From contig NZ_CP134398.1 of assembly GCF_002968335.2 (NCBI RefSeq), forward strand, positions 5,518,001 through 5,582,000: a stretch of 64,000 nucleotides of DNA, given 5' to 3'. Made by a program: the position numbers and the translations under genes. Positions 1 to 8,975 of the stretch are shown here, piece by piece. The notes beneath the pieces were generated by a model, which saw only the letters and a list, made by a program, of their open reading frames with translations, made no database searches and was not told the DNA's origin. The first letter of the stretch is position 1. Each line of letters begins with the position of its first letter. The stretch comes from Mycobacterium sp. ITM-2016-00316 (GTDB lineage Bacteria > Actinomycetota > Actinomycetes > Mycobacteriales > Mycobacteriaceae).

Positions 1-144
1 GGCACGTTCATCCTGCGGGTGTCGTGCTGATCGGTCATGGCCAGACGACATTTTCGCGCAATTCGATGACTACGGGTCCGGCGGCGCACATACTGCTGAG
101 GTTCATCCGGCGATCTTGATTGATCGCACAACCTAAGGAGATCA

Positions 145-663
145 GTGGTGAAGCGTGGCTTCGTAGTTGCCGTGAGTAGTGCGGCGCTCCTCATCGCCGG
201 CTTGTCCGGCTGTTCCTCGGACGACAAATCCTCATCCAGCAGTGCCTCTTCGGAGACGAGTGCAGCCGTCACGTCGGAGGAGACGGCAGCATCCGCAACC
301 GAATCGCCCACCGCCGCCACCGGGTCGGGTACCACCAGGGTCGTCATCGACGGCGCAGAGCAGTCCGTCAACGGCAGCATCGTGTGCGCGGCCATGGGCG
401 GCAACGTCAACATCGCCATCGGTGAGGCCACTACAGGCATCGCCGCCGTCGTCAGCGAGGGCGACGCCCCCACCGTCACCTCGGTGGGTCTGGGCAACGT
501 CAACGGAGTGACCCTCGGCTACGCCGCCGGTGCGGGTGGCGAGGCGAAGGCCGAGAAGGACGGCAACACCTACAAGATCACCGGGACCGCCACGGGCATC
601 GACATGGCCAACCCGATGACACCGGTGAACAAGCCCTTCGAGATCGAGGTCACCTGCCCCTGA
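145..663 (+). CDS. lpqH: LpqH-type 19 kDa lipoprotein
   Basis: A 172-residue secreted lipoprotein of the mycobacterial 19 kDa antigen family, anchored at the cell envelope. The N-terminus has a basic start, a hydrophobic stretch and a lipobox (LSGC, Cys at about residue 23), followed by a Ser/Thr/Ala-rich linker (residues 24-62). The C-terminal domain has two cysteines (VCAAMGG and the terminal TCP), as expected for the family's disulfide. AAGGAG lies just before tandem GTG codons at 145 and 148, so either may start the protein. In M. tuberculosis lpqH lies next to the alkylsulfatase gene (Rv3762c); here the two are 23 kb apart, so the order is rearranged. Family identity is firm from the lipobox and the domain pattern. 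Confidence 0.9.
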   Translation: MVKRGFVVAVSSAALLIAGLSGCSSDDKSSSSSASSETSAAVTSEETAASATESPTAATGSGTTRVVIDGAEQSVNGSIVCAAMGGNVNIAIGEATTGIAAVVSEGDAPTVTSVGLGNVNGVTLGYAAGAGGEAKAEKDGNTYKITGTATGIDMANPMTPVNKPFEIEVTCP

Positions 664-672
664 CCGGGGTCA

Positions 673-719
673 GACGAGCGACGGCGGCATCCTTGTCCGG
701 GGGTGCCGCCGTTCTCGTC
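673..719. terminator. Convergent hairpin terminator between lpqH and the next gene
   Basis: An inverted repeat pairs GACGAG (673-678) with CTCGTC (714-719) and ACGGCGGCA (681-689) with TGCCGCCGT (704-712). It fills the gap between the convergent stops at 663 and 720. There is no clear T-tract on either strand, so efficiency is unknown; position and stem strength suggest a bidirectional terminator. Confidence 0.55.
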
Positions 720-1073
720 TCAGGCGGTGTAGCCGGCGGCCGATTCGCGCAGCTGCCAGATCTGCGCCGGGCACAGCTCATTGACCGCCTGATTGATCAG
801 GTATCCGGCCTGGTAGTAGTCGCTGGTGTGGAAATCGACCTTGAGCTGGTCGACCAACTGGGCATAGGGCATCTTGGCGGCCACCCGGTCACAGACGGTC
901 TGGCCGTACGCGATCGCCACGTCCCCGTTGGGGAAGTTGTACCCGGGCCGCACGTGCACGTTGACCAGATAGGCCACCACATCGGCGCCGGCCGCGGGGG
1001 CCGCCGTGGTGGCAAGTCCGCCGAGGCCCGCCGAGACCGCGGCCGCCGCGACAATTCCCCGTAAAACCTTCAT
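720..1073 (-). CDS. Secreted DUF732-family protein
   Basis: A 117-residue exported protein. The chosen ATG at 1073 begins MKVLRG, followed by a hydrophobic Ala-rich signal peptide with a likely cleavage after about residue 30. The mature part, with two cysteines (TVCDRV and ELCPAQ) and the pattern DVAIAYGQTVC...LINQAV..LCP, matches DUF732, a family abundant in mycobacteria and of unknown function. The open frame extends 20 codons upstream, but those residues do not look like a signal peptide. It converges on lpqH across a strong hairpin. Confidence 0.75.
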   Translation of the reverse strand: MKVLRGIVAAAAVSAGLGGLATTAAPAAGADVVAYLVNVHVRPGYNFPNGDVAIAYGQTVCDRVAAKMPYAQLVDQLKVDFHTSDYYQAGYLINQAVNELCPAQIWQLRESAAGYTA

Positions 1074-1169
1074 GCGGGCTGACTCTAATCCCCCGCCGGT
1101 GCGAACGCGGCAAATCTCCTCTGCTCGCTGCAATACCGGGGTACGGTCCTTTTCGTCGAGGGGGCATAC

Positions 1170-2465
1170 ATGGCCGGATCACGGCTCAGAACGCTCACGA
1201 CGGGCCTGTTCGCCGTCGTGGTATCGATCGCGCTCGTCTGCGGCCAGGCGATCGGGGCCAACGGCTTCGGTCCGTTGGTGGGGCTGGTCAACACCGTCAT
1301 CGGCATCGGCGGCAGCAGCGACCCGGTGTCCGAGCGCCTGCCCGCCAAGCTGAGCAACACCATCGTGCAGCCCGGAGACACCTACATCGGCACCGAGTAT
1401 CCGGCGTCGCTCAACCTCGATCGCAGCGTGCGCATCGGCATGCCGGTGCTGCACCAGCAGCTGGTCACGACCTCCGGGAAGGTGCTCGTCGCGGGCTACT
1501 CGCTGGGCGCCCTGCTGGCCGAGCAGCTCAAACGGGACGTCGCGGAGTCCGATGCGCCGCCGTCACCGCTGGACCTCAGCTTCCTGCAGATCGCCACCCC
1601 GTTCGTCCCGAACGGGGGCATCTTCGCGCGGTTCCCCGGCATCGCGATCCCGGATGTGGTCTCGCCGATGGGGCCGGGGCAGGCGACGCAGTACGACACC
1701 ACCTACGTGGTCAACGAGTACGACCTGTGGGGCGACTTTCCCGCGTACTTCAATCCGGTGGCGATCCTGAACGCCGTGCTCGGCCACGAATACGCCCACG
1801 TCGACAACTGGTACGACGCGGTGGACCCGACCGCGGAGGCCAATCACGTCAAGGTGGTGACCAATTCCGCCGGCGGGACCGACACCTACATCCTGGTGCC
1901 GGCGTCCCGGTTGCCGCTGCTCGCTCCGCTGCGTGACATGGCCTATCACCTGGGGGTGTCGGCGGCCGCAGAACGACTGCTGGGTGCGATCGAGCCGTTG
2001 CTGCGGATCATCGTCGACATGGGCTACACCGATCGACTGAACCTGAACCCCGAAGTGCGCAAGCCTTTTTCGTTGTTCACCCCGCCGCACAAGATCGTCG
2101 AGGCGCTGAACGCGGTCCCCGGTGCGGTGCGCGAAGGCCTGGAGAATCTGCTGGGCATCACGCGCAACCCGGCCGCTCCCGCGGTAGCGCCACCGGCCGC
2201 CGCGGCGGCCGTGCAACCGGCCTCGCAGCCCGAGTCCGCGGTGCAGAGCGAGGCGCCTCCCGAGGCTGAAGCGACCTCCGACGACGACGAGTTGGAGGCG
2301 CCGCCGTCGGCAAGGAAGACCCCCGGCAGACCCGTCGTCACCCTGCGCGACGGACCGCGGAGCACGTTCGGCGGGAACCGGACCGGTCCGAAGACCGCAC
2401 AGTCACCGGCCCGCTCGCAGAAGTCCGGTCAGGACACCCGCGACGCCGGCGCGGAGGCGGCCTGA
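1170..2465 (+). CDS. Secreted PE-PPE-domain serine hydrolase
   Basis: A 431-residue exported protein with an N-terminal signal or anchor segment (about residues 8-30) and then an alpha/beta serine-hydrolase domain of the PE-PPE type (about 50-290). The nucleophile elbow is GYSLGA with Ser111. There is no PE or PPE N-terminal module, so this is a stand-alone catalytic domain like those acting on acyl-ester substrates at the cell envelope. The last 100 residues are low-complexity Ala/Pro/Glu and then Arg/Ser/Gly rich, probably a disordered tail. The ATG at 1170 is the only good start before the signal. It lies divergent from the DUF732 gene. Substrate is unknown. Confidence 0.8.
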   Translation: MAGSRLRTLTTGLFAVVVSIALVCGQAIGANGFGPLVGLVNTVIGIGGSSDPVSERLPAKLSNTIVQPGDTYIGTEYPASLNLDRSVRIGMPVLHQQLVTTSGKVLVAGYSLGALLAEQLKRDVAESDAPPSPLDLSFLQIATPFVPNGGIFARFPGIAIPDVVSPMGPGQATQYDTTYVVNEYDLWGDFPAYFNPVAILNAVLGHEYAHVDNWYDAVDPTAEANHVKVVTNSAGGTDTYILVPASRLPLLAPLRDMAYHLGVSAAAERLLGAIEPLLRIIVDMGYTDRLNLNPEVRKPFSLFTPPHKIVEALNAVPGAVREGLENLLGITRNPAAPAVAPPAAAAAVQPASQPESAVQSEAPPEAEATSDDDELEAPPSARKTPGRPVVTLRDGPRSTFGGNRTGPKTAQSPARSQKSGQDTRDAGAEAA

Positions 2466-2483
2466 CGCCGCTGACGGCGGCGT
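2465..2483 (+). terminator. Short GC hairpin at the 3' end of the PE-PPE-domain gene
   Basis: A perfect 7-bp stem (ACGCCGC / GCGGCGT, loop TGACG) begins at the last base of the stop codon. No T-run follows, so this is a weak terminator candidate only. The remaining bases to 2657 show no gene. Confidence 0.35.
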
Positions 2484-2657
2484 AGCCGCGCCAGCAACAC
2501 CCGGCGGTGCACCTCGAACGACAACGACAGCGGGTCACGCCATGTCACGTTGTTACCCATAGTTTCTCAACTGTCGCACACGTCACGCGCCAACGCAGTT
2601 GACGCGCCCCGTGTTTGACCAATGTCACCGACGAAAAGAACTGCCGGTGAACGGTTT

Positions 2658-3833
2658 TCAAGCGACAGACGAACGCGGTTCGACGGCCGGGCTACGCGGA
2701 TCGATCAAAATCTTGGCCTGTGATTCCGGGTCCCCGAGCGCCTGGAACGCCGCCGCCACCCCGCCCAGGCCGACCCTGCCGGTGACCAGAGCCGACGCAT
2801 CGACCTTGCCATCGGCCAGCAGGTACAGCGCGTCCCGGAATTCCAAGGGTGTATAGCCGAAGACGAACCGCAGATCGATCTCCTTACCGTTGGCCATCGC
2901 CGGCCGCAGCCGGTCATCACCCATGCAGACCCCGACCACGATGACCTTGCTGGCCACGGGTGCGGCGGCGATGGCGCCGTCGATCATGCCGGGCACCCCG
3001 ACGCATTCGAAGATGACCGGGCTTTTCGGTCCGGCCGCACCCAGCTTGTCCGCGAGCCGGTAGAGATGGGCCCAGCCCGGAACCCTGCGCAACTTCTCCA
3101 TCGAGCTCATACCGAGTTCGTAGAGATCGGGGGCCGCGGTGATGACACCCTTCTTTTCGGCGGCCCGGTCATACGGCGAGTCGCGCGCCGGATCGACCAC
3201 CACGTGGGCGCCACAGCGCGCGGCAAGGGCGCGGCGGGTCGGCGAGTAGTCGCTGGCGATGACGGTGGCCACGCCCATGGCCTTGAGGTGACAGATGACG
3301 GCCAGCCCGACCGGTCCGCAGCCGATCACGACGGCGGTGTCCCGGCGCCCGATATCGCTGCGCCGGACCGCGTGCAGCGCCACGGCCATCGGTTCGGTCA
3401 GCGCGGCGGTGTCGACGTCCAGACCGTTGGGCACCACGAAACTCATGGCGGCCTCGCCGAGTACCTGCTCGGCATAGCCGCCCGGCGCCAAGGGTGACAG
3501 CCCCGTCAGATGCACGCCACCGTTTGCCCGCAGTAGCGGAAAGGACACCACCGTGGTCCCGACCTTGAATTCTTTGGCGACACCGGGTCCGCGCTCGGCG
3601 ACTTCGCCGCAGAATTCGTGGCCCATCACCACCGGGGTATCCCCGCGCATGAAATCGGGGTATCCGACCGCGTCCATCACCTCGGTCAGCTCGTCGGCGT
3701 GGTCCTTGGCGTGCAGGTCGGACCCGCAAATACCGCATCGCCGCACGTCGAGCAGCAACTGCCCGCGGGCCGGCTGCGGGGTGGGGATCTCGACCACGGA
3801 CAGTTCGCCGGACAGACAACTGACAGCCTTCAT
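2658..3833 (-). CDS. Zinc-dependent alcohol dehydrogenase (MDR family)
   Basis: A 391-residue medium-chain dehydrogenase. The catalytic zinc region CGICGSDLH (about residues 36-44) and GHEFCGE (about 70-76) is intact, and the NAD(P) Rossmann motif GCGPVGL is at about 172-178. The four-cysteine structural-zinc lobe of classical alcohol dehydrogenases is missing: the segment after GHEFCGE has no CxxCxxC pattern. It probably oxidises or reduces a small alcohol or aldehyde; the substrate cannot be told. The gene is divergent from the secreted hydrolase at 3955, and the 121-bp gap should hold both promoters. Confidence 0.82.
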   Translation of the reverse strand: MKAVSCLSGELSVVEIPTPQPARGQLLLDVRRCGICGSDLHAKDHADELTEVMDAVGYPDFMRGDTPVVMGHEFCGEVAERGPGVAKEFKVGTTVVSFPLLRANGGVHLTGLSPLAPGGYAEQVLGEAAMSFVVPNGLDVDTAALTEPMAVALHAVRRSDIGRRDTAVVIGCGPVGLAVICHLKAMGVATVIASDYSPTRRALAARCGAHVVVDPARDSPYDRAAEKKGVITAAPDLYELGMSSMEKLRRVPGWAHLYRLADKLGAAGPKSPVIFECVGVPGMIDGAIAAAPVASKVIVVGVCMGDDRLRPAMANGKEIDLRFVFGYTPLEFRDALYLLADGKVDASALVTGRVGLGGVAAAFQALGDPESQAKILIDPRSPAVEPRSSVA

Positions 3834-3954
3834 AAGTATTTCCCTTCGTCAGTATCTGAGTATGGCGGTCTGATGAAACCACCCGCGTAGCTTTCGCCCG
3901 TGTCAATAATCAGGCAGGATGGTGTTTGCTTCTTTTTCAGCGTCAGGGGATTTT

Positions 3955-5571
3955 ATGGAACGGCTGCCGATATGGGTGAGTGCCGGGCTGTTGTCGGCCG
4001 GTGTCTCGGCGGCGGTTCTCGCCGGCGCGGGCGTGGCGCTCGCCGACGACTCGACGACCGGATCCGGATCGGAGTCGGCGTCCGACTCGTCCCCCGCGGC
4101 GGGTGGCAACCAGCCTGAGAGCCCCTCGGATGAGGCCACACCCGACACCTCGCCAGACGTCGAGGCCGAGGTCGAGGCGCCCGAGATACCCGGCGAAGAC
4201 GCCCTCAGCGACACACCGAAGAAAAAGAAGAACCTGACTGCGCGCACCGACGCGATGACGGCTCTCCGGCCGCGCTCGGCGCCGATGACCGCGAGTGCAC
4301 CCGAGCGGACGATGACGGTCCCCGCCGAGACCGTGGTGGCCACGCCGACCCTGTCGACGCCCACCGTCTCGACGCCCGCGGTCACCGATATCAGTGCCGG
4401 CGGCGCGGCCGCCGTCGCGAAGATCGCCGCGCAGCCGAGTGCGTCACTGGCGCTGGCCGCACCGGAAGCCGCCGCACCCGTGCAGGCCGCGGCTGCGTCA
4501 CCCCCGAATCTGATCCGCTGGCTGCAGGGCGTGACGGACCGGATCACCAGCGGCATCGGCTCCTTGGTGTTCAACTCGCTGCAGGCGCTGGAGGCACTGA
4601 TCACCGGCCCCCCGGTGCTGCCCCCGAACAGCACCGTGACGGTGCGCAACTCAACGATCCTGCTGTCCACCGGACAGCGGGTGAAGGCGAATTGGTACTA
4701 CCCCGAGGGCGATGTGGTGCCGGAGAAGCTGATCGTGTTGCAGCACGGTTTCTTCGCACTCGGCCCGATGTACAGCTTCACCGCGGCCAACCTCGCCGCG
4801 TCGACCGGAGCCATTGTGGTCACCCCGACGATCTCGTCGAATCCCTTTGCCGGTGACGACAACTGGATCAACGGTGACGGGATGGCCGCGGCCATCGCAG
4901 ACCTGTTCGTCGGTGACCGGACGGCGCTGACCGACAGCGCGCTCGCCGCGGGATTCGCCACCCGGTACGGGCTGGACCCGGCGGACGCGAAGCTGCCCGA
5001 GAAGTTCGGCCTGGCGGGTCATTCGGCCGGCGGTGGCCTGGTTGCCGCGGTCGCCGGGTACCTCGTCGACAACGGCGCCGCCGACGATCTGGTCGGGGTG
5101 ATCACCCTGGACGGTGTGCCCAGCGGCAACACGATGCCGGTCGCGCTGCGCAAGTTGCAGGCCTATGAGGACGAGACCGGCCGCTATATCCCGGTCCGCG
5201 AGATCGGCGCGCCCCGCAACGCCTTCAACTTCATCAGCACCCTCAAAGCGGACCTGAACGCGGCGCGCCCCGGCCGGTTCAACGGTGTGGTGCTCGCCGG
5301 TGGCGTGCACATGGACTCGATGCAGGGCGGCAACGCACTCATCCAGTTCGGCGCCCAGTTGTTGGCGGGTTTCCCGCAGCCGCAGAACCCGCCGGCCGTC
5401 GGTGAGTTGTCCGCCGACTGGTTCAACGACTGGTTCGCCGGTGACACCGACAACGGCGACGAACTCGTGCCCGGGTCGACGTTGCCGATCAGCACACCCA
5501 AGGGAACGGCCCAGGGCACGGTGATCGGGTCCGCGGTGCCGGCAGGCAGGTTCGTCACCGTCGCGGTCTGA
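3955..5571 (+). CDS. Large secreted alpha/beta hydrolase
   Basis: A 538-residue exported enzyme. The ATG at 3955 is preferred because AGGGGA lies 4 bases upstream; an in-frame ATG at 3919 has no spaced ribosome site. A signal peptide ending ALADD (about residue 30) is followed by a disordered acidic and then Ala/Pro/Thr-rich linker (about 31-185). The hydrolase domain has an oxyanion loop QHGFF (about 263) and a nucleophile elbow GHSAGG with Ser357. Such long linkers are typical of mycobacterial exported hydrolases. It converges on the coiled-coil gene with a 3-bp gap. Substrate unknown; an esterase or lipase-like role is inferred. Confidence 0.78.
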   Translation: MERLPIWVSAGLLSAGVSAAVLAGAGVALADDSTTGSGSESASDSSPAAGGNQPESPSDEATPDTSPDVEAEVEAPEIPGEDALSDTPKKKKNLTARTDAMTALRPRSAPMTASAPERTMTVPAETVVATPTLSTPTVSTPAVTDISAGGAAAVAKIAAQPSASLALAAPEAAAPVQAAAASPPNLIRWLQGVTDRITSGIGSLVFNSLQALEALITGPPVLPPNSTVTVRNSTILLSTGQRVKANWYYPEGDVVPEKLIVLQHGFFALGPMYSFTAANLAASTGAIVVTPTISSNPFAGDDNWINGDGMAAAIADLFVGDRTALTDSALAAGFATRYGLDPADAKLPEKFGLAGHSAGGGLVAAVAGYLVDNGAADDLVGVITLDGVPSGNTMPVALRKLQAYEDETGRYIPVREIGAPRNAFNFISTLKADLNAARPGRFNGVVLAGGVHMDSMQGGNALIQFGAQLLAGFPQPQNPPAVGELSADWFNDWFAGDTDNGDELVPGSTLPISTPKGTAQGTVIGSAVPAGRFVTVAV

Positions 5572-5574
5572 GGA

Positions 5575-6237
5575 TCAGCTCGACTGCCGCTTCGCCTTCT
5601 CGGCGGAGGCGAGTTGTTCGACGCGGTCGGCCTGCCTACGCTTGTCGGTGGCCTCGGTGCGCTTGGACGTCGCGTCGGCCATCGCGGCCTTCGGAGTCTC
5701 CATGGCCTTCTTCTCGGCCGCTTTGATGCGGTTCCGCTCCTGTTGTTCAGCGGTTCGGACCGCCTCGGACTTACGGGCCGCGGCATCGTCGGCCTGTTTC
5801 TTGGCCGCCGCGGTATGGGCCCGGGCTTCCTCGGCGGCGGACTGTTTGCGCTCGTCGGCGTTGCGCTGAGCGTCGTTGACCTTCTGCTCCCGGTCCGCAC
5901 GCGCCTGCTTCTGGTCCTCCATCGCCTGTTCCCGCCTGGCGTGCAGGGTGGTGTCGGCCTGCTCCTCGATCTGGGCCGCCTTCGCGTCGAGCCGTGAGGC
6001 CCTGACCAGTGCGTCGCCGCGCTCGGTCAAGGCGGTCCCGCGGGCTTCCAGATCCGGGTCACGCAGCACGCGACCGACGGTGGAATCCAACTGGCCGAGG
6101 GTGCGCTCGTAGAACAGCCGCGCCGGAGCCTCGGGGTCCAGCCGGTCGGCCATTCGATCCTGGATCAACTGCAACGGGTAGCGGACGATCTGATACTGCG
6201 CGCGCCAGAGCGCGAAGGGTATTGCGGTGATCTGCAT
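5575..6237 (-). CDS. Coiled-coil Ala/Lys/Glu-rich protein paired with CsbD
   Basis: A 220-residue protein with an N-terminal hydrophobic/aromatic segment (ITAIPFALW, RYPLQLIQDR) followed from about residue 60 by continuous charged helix rich in Ala, Lys, Glu, Arg and Gln, predicted to be a long coiled coil. AGGAG followed by a 6-base gap points to the second ATG (6237) rather than the one at 6243. Relatives are sometimes annotated in databases as translation factor IF-2-like, but this similarity is only compositional and there is no G-domain. It lies 26 bp downstream of the CsbD-like gene, so the two are probably co-transcribed. Function unknown. Confidence 0.65.
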   Translation of the reverse strand: MQITAIPFALWRAQYQIVRYPLQLIQDRMADRLDPEAPARLFYERTLGQLDSTVGRVLRDPDLEARGTALTERGDALVRASRLDAKAAQIEEQADTTLHARREQAMEDQKQARADREQKVNDAQRNADERKQSAAEEARAHTAAAKKQADDAAARKSEAVRTAEQQERNRIKAAEKKAMETPKAAMADATSKRTEATDKRRQADRVEQLASAEKAKRQSS

Positions 6238-6263
6238 GGTCATCTCCTGGGTGGTGACGGTGT

Positions 6264-6818
6264 TCAGGACAGGTCTTCTGAGGTGAGGGCCTCGGCGCGC
6301 TGACGAGCGCGCTCTGCTGCCTCGCGGGTGTCGTCGGCCTTCTGGGCCTCTGAGCGGTGATCATCAATCGCCTCGACAACCTCGTCGGCCGCGCCTTCGA
6401 TCTGCTCGCGCGCTTCGGTTTTCGCCTGGCGCACCTGGCTCAGCGCCGTCGCCGAGGCACTGCGGTTCTTCGCCGCCAGCTTCTGGCCTTCCGCGTTCTC
6501 GGCCGCATGCTTTTCTGCCTCCTGCCGGATGTGCACGGCGTTCTCGACCGCGGCGGCTTCCTTGGCCACACCGGCACGCTCGGAAGCCCCGGCCGTCTGA
6601 ACCTCCGCGGCCTGCCGCCGCGCCTGTTCGGCCTCGGCGTCGGCAACGGCCTCGACGCTGTTGGCCTCTTTGCGCTCCGCGGCCTGCGTCTGCTCGAGTT
6701 GCCCTTCAGCAGTGAGTGAGTCGTTGCCGGTGACGGCTCCGAAGACCTCTTTCGCCTTGCCCTTCACCGAATCGATCAGCCCTTTGCGGGCCTGGTCAGC
6801 CTTGTTGTGTTCGCTCAT
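6264..6818 (-). CDS. CsbD-like stress protein with coiled-coil extension
   Basis: A 184-residue protein. The N-terminal 45 residues (ADQARKGLIDSVKGKAKEVF, then GNDSLTAEGQLEQ) match the CsbD fold, a small general-stress domain. The remaining 140 residues are an Ala/Glu/Arg/Gln-rich charged helix without a recognisable domain. AAGGAA sits 5 bases before the ATG. It is first in a likely two-gene operon with the coiled-coil gene downstream. CsbD proteins are usually about 60-70 residues, so the long extension is unusual. The 279 bp upstream to 7097 show no gene. Confidence 0.72.
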   Translation of the reverse strand: MSEHNKADQARKGLIDSVKGKAKEVFGAVTGNDSLTAEGQLEQTQAAERKEANSVEAVADAEAEQARRQAAEVQTAGASERAGVAKEAAAVENAVHIRQEAEKHAAENAEGQKLAAKNRSASATALSQVRQAKTEAREQIEGAADEVVEAIDDHRSEAQKADDTREAAERARQRAEALTSEDLS

Positions 6819-7097
6819 CTGCGTTCCTTACTTGTTGTGGCCGTTGGCCATCGCGATCTTGTGAAGCCAGCGAGATGCCGACCGTCAGATGTTGGTTGCG
6901 TCGTCACAGCGGCCACATGCTGGACCGGTGCTAACACCTGGGCACTTGGCTCCGGCGATGTGCCGGGTAGGACCCTGCCTCGTGGTGATCCCCCACAACG
7001 CAATCGCCGGTTCTGGGAGAGTCAGCGGGCGACTCTTGTAATACCCGGCAGCGCCGGGCCCAAACACTGCCCGGGCCGCTGTGCCAGGCTGGACACC

Positions 7098-7397
7098 ATG
7101 CTCGTCGCCTTCAGCTTGACCCCGTCCGCTGCCGATGTCGACGGCGGTGTGCACCGCGCGGTCGCGGAGGCCGTCCGCATCGTGCGCGCATCCGGGCTGC
7201 CCAACGAGACGAACGCGATGTTCACCAACATCGAGGGTGAATGGGACGAGGTGATGGCCGTCGTCAAGCAGGCCGTGGACGCCGTCGCGGCCGTCTCACC
7301 GCGGGTCGGCCTGGTGCTGAAGGCCGATATCCGCCCCGGGCACACCGGCCAGCTCAGCGCGAAGGTGCAGCGCCTGGAAGACGCGCTCGAGAGCTGA
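7098..7397 (+). CDS. MTH1187/YkoF-like thiamine-binding-domain protein
   Basis: A 99-residue single-domain protein starting MLVAFSLTPS, of the MTH1187 family (ferredoxin-like fold, binds thiamine-type ligands in characterised members). Typical features are the N-terminal strand, a conserved SGLPNETNAMFT segment and the pattern EGEWDEVMAVVKQAV. The open frame continues upstream, but homology begins only at the ATG at 7098. No thiamine riboswitch or thiamine gene is seen nearby, so the ligand and role are inferred from the family only. Confidence 0.75.
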   Translation: MLVAFSLTPSAADVDGGVHRAVAEAVRIVRASGLPNETNAMFTNIEGEWDEVMAVVKQAVDAVAAVSPRVGLVLKADIRPGHTGQLSAKVQRLEDALES

Positions 7398-7403
7398 CGG
7401 CGC

Positions 7404-7441
7404 AGCAAAAAGCTACCCACCGATGTGTACCGGTGGGGAGC
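7404..7441 (-). terminator. Intrinsic terminator of the monooxygenase-like gene
   Basis: The stem CCCACCG (7416-7422) / CGGTGGG (7431-7437) extends with GCT/AGC. On the minus strand it is followed by a TTTTT run. This is a canonical Rho-independent terminator for the minus-strand gene ending at 7489. Confidence 0.7.
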
Positions 7442-7447
7442 CATGGC

Positions 7448-7489
7448 GGAAGTGAGGGCTTCGAACCCCTCGCTTGAGACAAAACGCCT
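7448..7489. repeat. Direct repeat A, tRNA-3'-end-like
   Basis: A 42-bp segment that closely matches a 44-bp segment at 13341-13384 in the same orientation; they share GGAAGTG, TTCGAACCCCTC, GAGAC and AAACGCCT. The core TTCGAACCCC looks like a tRNA T-arm, and the complementary strand ends in CCGCCA. Together with the preceding ATGGCGG (7443-7449) it also resembles the 3' end of tRNA-Ser(CGA) at 13851. It may be a decayed attachment site. No full cloverleaf is present. Confidence 0.5.
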
Positions 7490-7788
7490 CAGGCGTTGAT
7501 CTCCTCGTAGAACTCGATCCTGAGCGGTCCGGCGAGAAGCTCGCCGAATCGCACCATGACATCGGCACCGGCCTCGGCTCGCCATGCGGCGTAAGCCTCC
7601 TGGTCTGCCTTGTCGTCCCATTGCTCGATCAGCGCGAATTCAGTGTCGTCGTCGGCGCTGCGGACGACCCGTACCCCAATGCAGCCGGGCCGTGAGCGGG
7701 TGGCGGCGAGGGTCTCGCGGTAGAAGTCGACAACATCGTCACTGCGGCCAGACTTGGCTTTGGCATGCAGGAGGACGGTAAAGGCCAT
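7489..7788 (-). CDS. Antibiotic-biosynthesis-monooxygenase (ABM) domain protein
   Basis: A 99-residue single-domain protein of the ABM dimeric alpha/beta-barrel family (putative quinol monooxygenase, cofactor-free). Evidence is the length, the N-terminal strand FTVLLHAKAK, the segment TRSRPGCIGVRV and the motif EFALIEQWDDKADQEAY, all typical of ABM proteins. GGAG lies 7 bases before the ATG. Its terminator lies at 7404-7441. It is divergent from the AraC regulator at 7961, which may control it. Substrate unknown. Confidence 0.75.
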   Translation of the reverse strand: MAFTVLLHAKAKSGRSDDVVDFYRETLAATRSRPGCIGVRVVRSADDDTEFALIEQWDDKADQEAYAAWRAEAGADVMVRFGELLAGPLRIEFYEEINA

Positions 7789-7960
7789 GAGGAACTCCGA
7801 TCTCGATGCGCTGGAAGGATGACCGCGAGGTTCACTTGGGCCTTTCTCGCCTCAGCTCGGGCCGACGGGTATTCGGTCGTGTCCAGCCTGACGGCAGATC
7901 TCGGGATTGTGAATCATCAAGACCCCGCAATCCATTCGCCAGAGTCCTAACTTGGTGTGC

Positions 7961-8884
7961 ATGGACCTCATCTCCGATCTTCTCCAGATTTCGCGCGCGC
8001 GATGCGTGCTCTCGGGCGGAATCTCCGGATCAGGGGCGTGGGCAGCCCGGTCCCCGGCCCCGGGCCAGATCAAGATCATGGGAGTCGTCAGGGGGTCCTT
8101 TTGGTTTCGACTCGCCACCGAGCCCGCGGGCCTACAGGTGGCCGCAGGCGAGGTACTGGTGGTCGACGGACGCACGCCTTTCGACCTGGGAAGCGATCTC
8201 GACGAACCACCGATGCATCTCCGAGAGACCGATCCGGCCCGTCCGATCGATCGAGACGATGACCACATATGCATTGCCGCGCACGTCGAGCTGTTCGAGG
8301 CCGGCGATGACTTCCTTCGAGACGCCATCCCGCCCGTCCTGCACCTACGTGGCGAAGCGCGAGAGGCCACGACCGCGCGCTGGCTCCTCGAGGAGCTTTT
8401 CGAGGAGTTCAACCACACACGTGCTGGGCGCACCGCTGCCTCAGCTCAGCTGACGCAGCTGCTATTCGTGCAGGTTCTCCGGGCTTGGGCGGCGGCAGCG
8501 GATGAGCTGCCCTCGGGATGGATCCGTGCCGCCGCCGACGACCGGTTGAGCCCGGCGTTGCAACTCATGCATGCCGATGTAGGCAGAGATTGGCATATCT
8601 CAGAACTCGCCGCGGCGTGCGCAATGTCGCGAAGCAGCTTTGCCGACCGGTTCACCAAGATCGCCGGCGTTCCCCCTGTCACCTACCTGTTCAGATGGCG
8701 AATGCGCCAAGCCGAACGAGCACTGGCCGACGGATCGGCATCGATCCACGAACTCGCAACGTCGCTCGGCTACCGGTCTGAGAGCGCATTCAGCGTTGCT
8801 TTCAAACGCTGGTCCGGGATCGCGCCGAGTCGATTCCGTCAACGGGAACCGGCTGAGCAAGCCGTGGATCCGAATGTCGCATGA
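7961..8884 (+). CDS. AraC-family transcriptional regulator with cupin sensor
   Basis: A 307-residue regulator. The N-terminal half (about 1-180) matches the AraC cupin-type sensor domain; the C-terminal 100 residues carry two helix-turn-helix motifs (WHISELAAACAMSRSSFADR and SIHELATSLGYRSESAFSVA) and the usual FKRWSGIAPSRFR end. The ATG at 7961 is chosen; codons upstream in frame are TTG and GTG without a ribosome site. It is divergent from the ABM gene across 172 bp, the likely target promoter. It begins the accessory block running to tRNA-Ser(CGA). Confidence 0.85.
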   Translation: MDLISDLLQISRARCVLSGGISGSGAWAARSPAPGQIKIMGVVRGSFWFRLATEPAGLQVAAGEVLVVDGRTPFDLGSDLDEPPMHLRETDPARPIDRDDDHICIAAHVELFEAGDDFLRDAIPPVLHLRGEAREATTARWLLEELFEEFNHTRAGRTAASAQLTQLLFVQVLRAWAAAADELPSGWIRAAADDRLSPALQLMHADVGRDWHISELAAACAMSRSSFADRFTKIAGVPPVTYLFRWRMRQAERALADGSASIHELATSLGYRSESAFSVAFKRWSGIAPSRFRQREPAEQAVDPNVA

Positions 8885-8975
8885 CGGGCGCGGAGCCGTC
8901 GTGCAGTGATTGTGCATCGCTTTACGGCTGGACAGACGAAGGTGTCTCCTGCGGCCTCAGTCGCTGAAGGTCCAC

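Noticed and set aside
1..30. Possible tail of a plus-strand gene ending at TGA 28-30
   Set aside because: Only nine codons are visible, too few to support a call.
7443..7489. Possible complete tRNA gene at direct repeat A
   Set aside because: Only a T-arm-like core and a CCA-like end are present; no D-arm or anticodon arm can be drawn in the flanking bases.
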